From positions 5,580,001-5,644,000 of the forward strand of contig JAWPMV010000001.1 of NCBI GenBank assembly GCA_033391075.1: DNA of 64,000 nucleotides. Direction: 5' to 3'. Made by a program: the position numbers and the translations under genes. This DNA is from Bacteroidia bacterium. GTDB taxonomy: Bacteria; Bacteroidota; Bacteroidia; J057. Shown one piece after another: positions 57,237-64,000 of this stretch (position 1 is the stretch's first letter; every line of letters begins with the position of its first letter). The notes under the pieces are model-generated. The model worked only from the letters and a program-made list of their open reading frames with translations, made no database searches and was not told the DNA's origin.

Positions 57237-58886
57237 ATGATTAATTTTAACAAAGGAATATTAAGCCTAATCCTTCTCAGCTGTTCGCTCTCACTAATTT
57301 CTCAAATTAGTAGGGGAACTTTACTGGATCAGGAAGCCCCTTTATCTACAGCCTCCTTTTTTACAGCAGATCAACTCAATCTGGAGGCTCTTAGAAAAAC
57401 CACCTCCTTTTTGACAAATCGGGATATAAAGACCTATCGGGGATATCAAATTCCCAAAAGGAAGAAGGCCTTTATGCGGCATGTCAAACACCTAAGCGAG
57501 ATTCTTGAGCAGCACTATCAGGAACAAAAAAAGAGTACAGCCGAGATTCATGAATGGGTGTATGAATTATACCTACTGGAGTCCTCATTAAAACAAAAAA
57601 CGCTGGCCAGAGCAAGAACAAAAGTCACTCTTGGAGAGAAGATTAATCTGGTTCTGGATTCTTATCGGAGTAGAAGGGTATTCCGATACAAGATTCCTGA
57701 AGCGTCGAGGGAAATTTATGAAATTCCTGAATCTCCCTATTATCATCCGCTCTCCAAGGAGCGTTCTCCGCATAAACAATTTGGTTATCTGGCCAAGCAA
57801 AAAAAGGTGGATGCGAAGAAAAATATGGTGGTCCTTTTCAAAGACTTAAGCTTAAGCGGATCAGCCCCTAAAATTGGTACCCATGATCTGGACCTGGACA
57901 ATGAATGGTCTCTGAAATGGGGCGATGAAGTTCATACAGATGTAGTGGGTTCCCGAATATTTGCAGCGCTGGGCTATGATGTGGATCATCCCTATTTCTA
58001 TGGTCGGGATAAACTGACCCTTGTATTTGATGAGCCCACCGAAGTAAATAATGCTGAGGAATTGATACAGGCGCTTAAAAAGATTTACAAAGTAGATATA
58101 GGTCCCTTTATCTCAAATTATGGAACTGTAAGTGAGGAGATGGCAAAGACGCAGAAGAAACTAACCGCCTTTATTGGCAAGCCCTATGTTCGTTTTGTAA
58201 AATGTGCCATCGAGGCTCGTCCGGATCGTGTAAAGCGGATCGGTTCTTTTATTCCCCATACTCCCCTCAATCAGGATCGGCGGGAACTGAAAGCCTCCTT
58301 ACTGGCCCATCATTTTATTGGAAACTGGGATACAAAAGAGTCAAATACTTTATTGACGACGGTTCATAGTGGAAATTACAATTACCGTATTTCAGCTGTG
58401 TTCTCTGATTTGGGTACCAGCATGGGAGTGAGTCTCAAAACCCTGAATCGAGATTTCAAAGTGGGCCTGGTCAACAAATTGCCCTGGGAAGTAGTAAAGA
58501 AAAAGGGGAATAAATTGAAGTTCAACAACCGCATTAATAGCATTTTGCCTGCTTATAAAAAGGCGAATTATCATGACCTGCTATGGATGGCTGAAAAAAT
58601 TGCTTTGCTAGACGAAACTATGCTCCGAAAGATTATAGAAAAGGCACAATGGCCCGAACCTATAGCCGAACTATACTTTCACAAAATGGCATCCAGACGA
58701 GCTTCTATTCTGAAAGCATTTAATATACAAGATCCCCATCCTATCAAATTCGACAGAAAGTTGAACCTGTATGAATTGGGAGAATTGGTGGTGAAGGAAG
58801 GGAAGCTAATCAAAGACTATCAAGCAGACAGGAATCCCGAAAGTTTCCTGAAAAAGAAAGGCAGATTTAGAAATTATGGAAACTAG
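57237..58886 (+). CDS. Secreted protein with kinase-like catalytic motifs
   Basis: A 549-residue protein with a signal peptide (MINFNKGILSLILLSCSLSLISQ). Near residue 365 it has HHFIGNWDTKESNTLL and about 30 residues later FSDLGTSMGVS. This spacing recalls the catalytic loop (D...N) and the metal-binding D-L/F-G of kinase-fold proteins such as HipA, CotH and secreted Fam20-like kinases. The upstream 'DVVGSRIFAALGYDVDHPYFYG' is like the segment where those families bring in the nucleotide-binding lobe ('E...a..la..lG....P'). I do not recognise a named family. It overlaps the next gene by 11 bases, so the pair forms one unit. Confidence 0.6.
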   Translation: MINFNKGILSLILLSCSLSLISQISRGTLLDQEAPLSTASFFTADQLNLEALRKTTSFLTNRDIKTYRGYQIPKRKKAFMRHVKHLSEILEQHYQEQKKSTAEIHEWVYELYLLESSLKQKTLARARTKVTLGEKINLVLDSYRSRRVFRYKIPEASREIYEIPESPYYHPLSKERSPHKQFGYLAKQKKVDAKKNMVVLFKDLSLSGSAPKIGTHDLDLDNEWSLKWGDEVHTDVVGSRIFAALGYDVDHPYFYGRDKLTLVFDEPTEVNNAEELIQALKKIYKVDIGPFISNYGTVSEEMAKTQKKLTAFIGKPYVRFVKCAIEARPDRVKRIGSFIPHTPLNQDRRELKASLLAHHFIGNWDTKESNTLLTTVHSGNYNYRISAVFSDLGTSMGVSLKTLNRDFKVGLVNKLPWEVVKKKGNKLKFNNRINSILPAYKKANYHDLLWMAEKIALLDETMLRKIIEKAQWPEPIAELYFHKMASRRASILKAFNIQDPHPIKFDRKLNLYELGELVVKEGKLIKDYQADRNPESFLKKKGRFRNYGN

Positions 58887-59832
58887 AACACTCATATTCA
58901 CAATCCTCTTTTTATCTATCTTTTCGCTGGCTTTCTCCCAAACCGAAAACCAGCGAAAATATTTGCCAGGGGATTATGTAGGAATCAGTGGCTTTATTCA
59001 ATCTTCTCAAGCTACGGAATCCTTTTCTACACACTTCCATTCGGATGACATGTATTATGATCTCTACCTCGATAGCCCTGATTATTTTTTGTTGAAAAAT
59101 CGGATGTCTCTGAGATTTCGAAAAAGGGTTCCCGGAGATAAGAAAAAAGCTCCCAGCTATGCTTTTCAGCTCAAGAGTGAAATGGACTCCCTCAATAGTG
59201 TCCGGATGGAGGTAGAAGAAACAGAACTGGATTTTTATATGCTAAAGTCAGAAGGAAAATGGATAGCGATGAGCGTATTGCTGGACAGCATTTTCTATTA
59301 TATCGATCAAAATCCGGAGCAGCCTATCAATGCGCGTACCTCTGCGGCCTTTGAATTGATTACGAACTGGATAGCCTTCAAAGCAGGCGGTGCCATTGCT
59401 CCATTCCAAAAGCTCTTGTTTCTAGGATTTAGCCTGGAAGAGATACAGTGTCTTCAACCTGTAACCAGCGGGAAGACCAGACGCATGAGAAGCCATGTTT
59501 ACAGCACTGCTACTCAAACAAACATGCTGGAGGTACAAAAGAATCGAATCAAGGCTAATAAGCTCCCTAAATTTTTCAAAAAGAAGCCAGATCATAACTG
59601 GTTGTTAGAATCTTCGCTGGATATGGCCGTATTCTTTCCCCTATATCCCAGCAAAATAAAAGAAGCCCGGCTTTCTGAATATGAGGTCGAAAATAAATAC
59701 CATCTACCAGAAGTAGGGGAAAAGCTGATGGCAGTTTATGCAAAGGAGTTGTCGGATCGTTTTTCACTTGTCGCCAAATTGGACTCTAAATACAGGCAAG
59801 TGATCCTGGCCTTTGGACAGCTTCCTAAATAA
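58876..59832 (+). CDS. Secreted CYTH/VTC-like domain protein
   Basis: A 318-residue protein with signal peptide METRTLIFTILFLSIFSLAFS. Residues about 50-110 read 'MYYDLYLDSPDYFLLKNRMSLRFRKRVPG' then 'YAFQLKSE', the 'YyDt.d..L...g.sLRiR..g...' and substrate-Lys pattern of CYTH/VTC triphosphate tunnel enzymes. The C-terminal end (EYEVENKYHLPEVGEK...FSLVAKLDSKY) again looks like the acidic and basic strand pairs of that fold. Known relatives hydrolyse or polymerise triphosphates; a VTC-like protein often pairs with a CotH kinase in bacteria. Here the secreted version is paired with the kinase-like protein and overlaps its gene by 11 bases. Confidence 0.55.
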   Translation: METRTLIFTILFLSIFSLAFSQTENQRKYLPGDYVGISGFIQSSQATESFSTHFHSDDMYYDLYLDSPDYFLLKNRMSLRFRKRVPGDKKKAPSYAFQLKSEMDSLNSVRMEVEETELDFYMLKSEGKWIAMSVLLDSIFYYIDQNPEQPINARTSAAFELITNWIAFKAGGAIAPFQKLLFLGFSLEEIQCLQPVTSGKTRRMRSHVYSTATQTNMLEVQKNRIKANKLPKFFKKKPDHNWLLESSLDMAVFFPLYPSKIKEARLSEYEVENKYHLPEVGEKLMAVYAKELSDRFSLVAKLDSKYRQVILAFGQLPK

Positions 59833-59910
59833 GAAAAAGATCAAGTATCAATTGCAAACGCAAGTAAGACTGATAACTAAACTTGAGACTTGCGCTTGAA
59901 CTTTTTCCGC

Positions 59911-59944
59911 AAAAAAAAAGGTACAGTCTCAGGACTGCACCTTT
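59911..59944 (-). terminator. Rho-independent terminator after the NlpC/P60-like gene
   Basis: On the minus strand AAAGGTGCAGTC and GACTGTACCTTT form a stem with one mismatch around CTGA, followed by nine T in all. It lies 17 bases past the stop at 59962; the gene at 59832 on the other strand ends nearby. Confidence 0.88.
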
Positions 59945-59961
59945 ACCCAAATTAAATAAAC

Positions 59962-60870
59962 CTATTTTGTTGTCATGATGTTGGCCACGGCAACCCATTG
60001 TTGGCTCCAATTTCCAAAAGCGGGTAATCCTTTCGTTCTAGTGCTTTGAACTTCTTTGCTTCCACTTCTTGAAGCATGTACCCGCTTATTTCTTCCATGC
60101 ATGATGGTGTATTCCAATACATTTCCATCTTCATCTGTTCTGACACTGGTAACAACCGCAATGTGCATAATGGCTCCATTGTTTGTATAGTTGTTATTCT
60201 TATCTGTCAGAGACTCAATGGTCATGTCCTTAAATTTCTTATTAGGTTTTCCATAGAACATCACAGAACCCGGACGAATAGAATTACGTGATGCGAGGGG
60301 ATCTTCTACGATAAGCAAATTGCCATTTTTATGATACCAGTCGGCAATTTGGCGACTGCTGCGAATATTTTTGTATTCCGGATACTGATAAGCCCCACTA
60401 CCCGCCAATGCCGGAAGGCGTTTCTGCAAACTATCTTTCAATTGGTGATAGATCCCCGAACAATCCTGGGCCTTGCTACTTACATAGGCCAGTTTCTTTT
60501 TCTCCATATTCTCGGCAATGTTGCTGAGGATTTCTCCAATCTTCCTGTCACTGATACCTGTATTGATGCGGTTAAGTACCACCCCCTCAGAGGGTATAGG
60601 ATTTGAAGTCAGTTCGTCTGCTTCCATTACTTCCATAGGCTTGATCTCTTCCCCTTCTGCTTTTGTACTATCTGTTCTTCCGCTTCCATCCAGGTCTGAA
60701 GTAGAAGCCATAAGATCTGTGGCGCTTGCTTGATTTGTAGGCACTTCTTTGTTTGTTGCTTTTATATTATTTGAAGCGGTTTCTTTGGCCGGAAAGCTAC
60801 GTCCGACAAAAAAGCTGAGTATAGCCGTAACAACTATCGCAGCTGCGAAGCTTGGGACTGAAAATTTCAT
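59962..60870 (-). CDS. Membrane-anchored NlpC/P60-like cysteine peptidase
   Basis: A 302-residue protein with an N-terminal hydrophobic anchor (SFAAAIVVTAILSFFVG) and a low-complexity linker (about residues 30-105) rich in Ser, Thr, Glu and Asp. The C-terminal domain shows an NlpC/P60-type arrangement: Cys in SKAQDCSGIYHQL, 'RPGSVMFYGKPN', His in AIMHIAVVTSV, and 'YTIMHGRN'. That fits a papain-like amidase acting on peptidoglycan stems or a similar amide. No SH3 domain is present. The linker would let the domain reach the wall from the inner membrane. The 274-bp upstream gap shows no clear promoter. Catalytic identity is inferred from the Cys/His pattern only. Confidence 0.65.
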   Translation of the reverse strand: MKFSVPSFAAAIVVTAILSFFVGRSFPAKETASNNIKATNKEVPTNQASATDLMASTSDLDGSGRTDSTKAEGEEIKPMEVMEADELTSNPIPSEGVVLNRINTGISDRKIGEILSNIAENMEKKKLAYVSSKAQDCSGIYHQLKDSLQKRLPALAGSGAYQYPEYKNIRSSRQIADWYHKNGNLLIVEDPLASRNSIRPGSVMFYGKPNKKFKDMTIESLTDKNNNYTNNGAIMHIAVVTSVRTDEDGNVLEYTIMHGRNKRVHASRSGSKEVQSTRTKGLPAFGNWSQQWVAVANIMTTK

Positions 60871-61088
60871 GCGAATGTAAATTAAGATTGTAGTGAAAAA
60901 GGGTAAGTCTTCCTTATATGAGCAATCTTTAGGTGAAAAATTCCCGGAGTGTTTAGACTGTTAATTCAATAAAACATTATTAAAACAATAAGTAAAGTTT
61001 TACAGTCCGAATGTTCTGAATGGTCGTAGTTTTGTTCTGAATGGTACGGTATGCCTGAAAACATGGGGGAATTTCTAACCCCAAATGA

Positions 61089-61121
61089 CAATCGCCCTCC
61101 CTTTTTAGAGAAGGGCGATTG
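61089..61121 (-). terminator. Hairpin after the NTF2-like gene
   Basis: CAATCGCCCT (61089-61098) and AGGGCGATTG (61112-61121) pair perfectly. No T tract follows on either strand. It lies 24 bases past the stop of the minus-strand gene at 61145. The 60871-61144 gap otherwise shows AT-rich sequence only. Confidence 0.5.
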
Positions 61122-61144
61122 CTAGTTTAGCAAGGTGCAATTAC

Positions 61145-61660
61145 TTATTCAGTATCTGGCACCATCTTAAATCCTAGTTGCTTACCGATGGTTGCGGTAT
61201 CATAATAGCTGTACATGCGGATGATCTTATCACCTTCAAATACAAATACCCCATGATTCATAAATTCTATGGATTTACCTGAAGAAATCTGGGTTCCGGT
61301 AGCTTTTCCCCAAAGGAAAACCACATGTGCCCCCTGTTCTGTTTTAATACAGGTTGAGATCCCATTCCAGGTGGCATCTTTCCATTCTTTGCTAAATCCT
61401 GCCCAATCTTCCAGGGACTTTTCTTTACTCAGAGAATCTTGTCCTGCACCCGGAGGGAATTGATAATAAGCTTCATGCATCATAGCTTTCATACTTTCCA
61501 TGTCTCCCGTGAAACCAGCATTCATAAATGATTCTGCTTTGCCAATCATTTCATCCTTGTTCTCAGGGACAGTGGCAGAGGGTTTGACAAAACTTGCTTG
61601 TGCAAATACACTGGAGGCGCCAAGCAGGCAGACCAGTACGAACAATACGGACTTTTTCAT
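61145..61660 (-). CDS. Secreted NTF2/SnoaL-like protein
   Basis: A 171-residue protein (start MKKSVLFVLVCLLGASSVFAQ gives a clean signal peptide). The mature part has the cone-shaped NTF2/SnoaL-like pattern: an N-terminal helix pair ('AESFMNAGFTGDMESMKAMMHEAYYQFPPG') and a long curved sheet ('CIKTEQGAHVVFLWGKATGTQISSGKSIEFMNHGVFVFEGDKIIRMYSYYDTA'). Members of this fold are often binding proteins or enzymes on small molecules; no active-site residues can be named here. It is monocistronic. Confidence 0.72.
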   Translation of the reverse strand: MKKSVLFVLVCLLGASSVFAQASFVKPSATVPENKDEMIGKAESFMNAGFTGDMESMKAMMHEAYYQFPPGAGQDSLSKEKSLEDWAGFSKEWKDATWNGISTCIKTEQGAHVVFLWGKATGTQISSGKSIEFMNHGVFVFEGDKIIRMYSYYDTATIGKQLGFKMVPDTE

Positions 61661-61897
61661 AAGAATTGTGTGATTAGAATTAAAAAGTATTCTTAGATAG
61701 ATAAATAGAAATAAGGGCTGACCGCTGAGGTACAGCATCCACGTTTGGCGGGAAAAACTTTAGGAGATATGTATAATCTACTACTGTTCTCTCTACTTTC
61801 CAAAAGCATTGAGAGGATGAGAGGCAGCTGTAAATTAAAATACTGGCTTTTATTGCTAGAATAAAAGCCAGTATTTCCCCGGAGAAAAAGAGGAGTA

Positions 61898-64000
61898 TTA
61901 TCTATTATAATTCAGCAAAATCCAATTGGCATTTAACACATACTGGTCTGGATCAGCCGGATTTTTAAAGACTAAATATAGAGGCCCTTTGATTGTCGTA
62001 GGTTCCAGAGAAATGTCATAATATTTCTTAGCAGCTTTTTTGGGGTGAGAATACCCCAGTTTCGCCTGTCCTAATAACTTTCCATCTATTGATCCTTGCC
62101 TGACCTCTACAGAACCTGCATAATTATAGTCCGCATTGTATGCTGCTGCCAATTGAATGCTCTCCAGGTTTTTGAAACTTACGCCTTCAAACTTCAGAAA
62201 AGTATTATGTGCAATAGAGCCGACGAGTCTTGCTCCCTGGCTATTCCATACTCCCAAATCTTCACTTTTTTCATCTGCATCTTCAGCTTCCAATTTCGGA
62301 AGGGTAAAGATGATTTGCTGACTACTGGCGAGTGTACTTTGTGCTACTTTTTCATTTCCCTCATCCAGATAGGAAGCCATTAGTATGTACTTTCCTCCTG
62401 CCTTATTTCCTTTATATTCTTTAAAAGAAAGGCTACCAGAAAGAGGCATTTTATTGTCGGCATCCTTTTCTTCCGGACGAAGCGAGAAGATATAGTCAAT
62501 GATTTTACCAACCTCTTCGACCTCTAATTGGGGATGAGCCGCCATCATGGTTTCCCCCCAAATGCCTGAACTTCCTTTAATAACCCTCCCAATCAGGGTG
62601 TTTTTATCCTCTCTTGTGTATTTAGAAGCAATATCCTCATAAGAAGGGCCATTTACTTTCAGCTTTTCAGCATGGCAGGCTTTACAGTCAGAGTTTTCGA
62701 TCAATAATTTCCCCTCTGGTTGAGTAGTTTGTTGATGCCCTATGGTGGCCATGACAATATCTTCCCCTTCCGGCAGATAGGTGAAGCTTACCTTCACTTT
62801 GTCAGGATCTATGCTTCCATCCTCGGTCGAACCATCTTCCCGGTCCTTGACAACTACCTTATAATCAATCTTTCGTCCATCCCAGTAAATATTATCCTCA
62901 ACTTCCATTTCTATCCTTAATTCCGGCGCTTCATTTCCTACCAGAATTTTATGGGTGGTATTCGCATGTCCTCCATCCGGATCTTCAACTCTTAGCTTGA
63001 CTGTATAGATGCCTTCTTTTTGGAAGGTAAAGGAAGGATTTTCCTCTGTGGACTGCACCTCATCCGAATCGAAGGACCACTGATAGGCAAGTTTATCCCG
63101 ATCAAAATCAATAGAACTTTCAGCCGAAAACTGCACGCTCAATGGAAGAGCCCCGACTTCTTTATCTGCCTCAATTTTGGCTATAGGAGTTCGGTTTCCT
63201 TTGATGTAGCTGATTTGGCTTAAACGGGCATCCAGATTTTGGGAATTCCATTTTTGTCCGTACTCAAGCACATATAGGTTCCCATCAGAACCAAAGATCA
63301 TATCCATAGGATGTGAGAATTCTGTTTCCGGCATAAAAGCTTCAGCTTTTACATATTGATGATTTTCATCCATTGTTACCACATACACCCAGTCCCGCAT
63401 CCATTCATAGACAAAGAGCTTATCTTCGAAATAGTCCGGAAATCCTTCTGCATAATCAGCCGCATGAAAAACTGGCCCAGCCATGGGATTTACCCCTCCT
63501 TTGCCCAACCAGGGAAATTCATCGGAAGAGTCATATGAAAACCAGATCATAGATTCCTGTGCGGGAGGGAGTTCCTGAATTCCGGTATTATTGGGGGAGT
63601 CGTTGATGAGTTTTTGGGGATTAAATTTCTCCCCGGCGGTAGAACTGGCGAATTGATAATCATTATAGCGTTGATTATTGCCACGGGTGTAGGGCCAGCC
63701 CCAGAATCCGGCTGCTCTGGCCTGGTTAAATTCGCCCATGCCTTTGGGGCCTCTATCCGGATCGGTTTCTCCTGCATCTGGTCCTACATCTCCCCAATAT
63801 AAATATCCGGTTTTGCTATCGATAGAAGGACGGAAAGGATTTCTACATCCCATCACGAATATCTCCGGACGCGTATTGGGAGTTCCGGGGGCGAAAAGGT
63901 TACCTTCTGGAATAGAATAGCTACCATCATCTTCCGGTTTTATTCTAAGAATTTTTCCTCTCAGATCATTGGTATTGGCAGCTGACTTTTGTGCATCCCA
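61898..64000 (-). CDS. PQQ-type sugar dehydrogenase with PKD, cytochrome c and C-terminal carbohydrate-binding-like part, partial
   Basis: The right edge cuts the gene: 701 codons are present and the N terminus is missing. The visible start (DLRGKILRIKPEDDGSYSIPEGNLFA, VMGCRNPFRPS, GFWGWPYTRGNN) belongs to a glucose/sorbosone dehydrogenase propeller. It continues with a PKD domain ('FSAESSIDFDRDKLAYQWSFDSDE'), a class I cytochrome c with CKACH and a distal Met region ('GIWGETMMAAHPQ'), and a C-terminal sandwich like CBM6 ('EDADEKSEDLGVWNSQGARLVG', 'ADYNYAGSVEVRQGSIDGK'). Such proteins oxidise sugars or polymer ends in the periplasm and pass electrons to the heme. The order matches multidomain proteins of glycan-degrading Bacteroidota and Planctomycetes. 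Confidence 0.88.
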   Translation of the reverse strand, partial: WDAQKSAANTNDLRGKILRIKPEDDGSYSIPEGNLFAPGTPNTRPEIFVMGCRNPFRPSIDSKTGYLYWGDVGPDAGETDPDRGPKGMGEFNQARAAGFWGWPYTRGNNQRYNDYQFASSTAGEKFNPQKLINDSPNNTGIQELPPAQESMIWFSYDSSDEFPWLGKGGVNPMAGPVFHAADYAEGFPDYFEDKLFVYEWMRDWVYVVTMDENHQYVKAEAFMPETEFSHPMDMIFGSDGNLYVLEYGQKWNSQNLDARLSQISYIKGNRTPIAKIEADKEVGALPLSVQFSAESSIDFDRDKLAYQWSFDSDEVQSTEENPSFTFQKEGIYTVKLRVEDPDGGHANTTHKILVGNEAPELRIEMEVEDNIYWDGRKIDYKVVVKDREDGSTEDGSIDPDKVKVSFTYLPEGEDIVMATIGHQQTTQPEGKLLIENSDCKACHAEKLKVNGPSYEDIASKYTREDKNTLIGRVIKGSSGIWGETMMAAHPQLEVEEVGKIIDYIFSLRPEEKDADNKMPLSGSLSFKEYKGNKAGGKYILMASYLDEGNEKVAQSTLASSQQIIFTLPKLEAEDADEKSEDLGVWNSQGARLVGSIAHNTFLKFEGVSFKNLESIQLAAAYNADYNYAGSVEVRQGSIDGKLLGQAKLGYSHPKKAAKKYYDISLEPTTIKGPLYLVFKNPADPDQYVLNANWILLNYNR

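Noticed and set aside
1-64000. Mobile element, prophage or integrated plasmid
   Set aside because: No transposase, integrase, phage structural or replication gene was found on either strand; only short intergenic repeats are seen.
1-64000. tRNA or rRNA genes
   Set aside because: No cloverleaf-forming segment with the conserved TTCRANY arm and no rRNA core sequence was recognised by eye; a covariance-model scan would settle it.

Overview
The window is a 64 kb chromosomal stretch of a member of the Bacteroidota, most likely a marine or polymer-degrading lineage in the Saprospirales/Cytophagales range; the order is an inference. Supporting signs are C-terminal type IX secretion sorting domains of both kinds (type A-like at 11279-13153, 39788-40981 and 51021-52241; gliding-motility-type at 15955-17586), many SPII lipoproteins, two sulfatases, a DUF1080 protein, Gfo/Idh/MocA and PmoA-like proteins, and genes without clear Shine-Dalgarno sites. 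No rRNA, tRNA, CRISPR array, transposase or phage gene was seen, and both window edges cut genes.

Layout. 1-10 kb: the N-terminal end of a GH78-type alpha-L-rhamnosidase lipoprotein, an ABC exporter, an L-galactose-dehydrogenase-like aldo/keto reductase, a sulfatase, an SDR-SDR-histidine phosphatase operon and a converging SDR/quinone-reductase pair, separated by an unusual hairpin- and G-rich intergenic element (7600-8025). 10-25 kb: a PmoA-like lipoprotein, secreted T9SS proteins, a LuxR-type regulator, a MEST-like hydrolase, a BlaI/M56 repressor-sensor pair with a visible operator, a BtuF-like protein without signal peptide, a SPOR protein cut by an in-frame TGA, a TonB-C-like protein, and a two-domain fasciclin lipoprotein. 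23-31 kb: two likely glycan-processing operons (DUF1080-sulfatase; SGNH-Gfo/Idh), a beta-propeller protein, a decayed DUF1838 gene, a membrane-protein/XRE regulator pair, and a DUF2306 protein. 31-42 kb: a metalloprotease-like protein, a P-loop kinase and APH-like kinase in two overlapping genes, an M81 peptidase, a large Asp-box (VPS10-like) propeller protein, a secreted T9SS protein and a patatin phospholipase.

42.8-49.4 kb is a complete L-rhamnose utilisation locus: isomerase and kinase on the plus strand, converging with a bifunctional aldolase/dehydrogenase, an NCS1-type permease and the mutarotase on the minus strand. With the rhamnosidase at the window start it describes release of L-rhamnose, uptake, isomerisation, phosphorylation, and cleavage to DHAP and lactaldehyde. 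A GH20 hexosaminidase and a GH18 chitinase follow (49.4-52.2 kb), suggesting chitin use.

52.6-60 kb is the least explained part. A tightly packed operon joins a UbiA-like prenyltransferase, an unknown four-helix membrane protein, an MDR-type reductase and a flavoprotein related to halogenases/geranylgeranyl reductases. It is followed by a pair of secreted proteins, one with kinase-like catalytic motifs and one with a CYTH/VTC-like tunnel signature. These two blocks are the best candidates for undescribed systems. The window ends with an NlpC/P60-like protein, an NTF2-like protein and a partial multidomain PQQ-type dehydrogenase with PKD, cytochrome c and C-terminal carbohydrate-binding-like parts.
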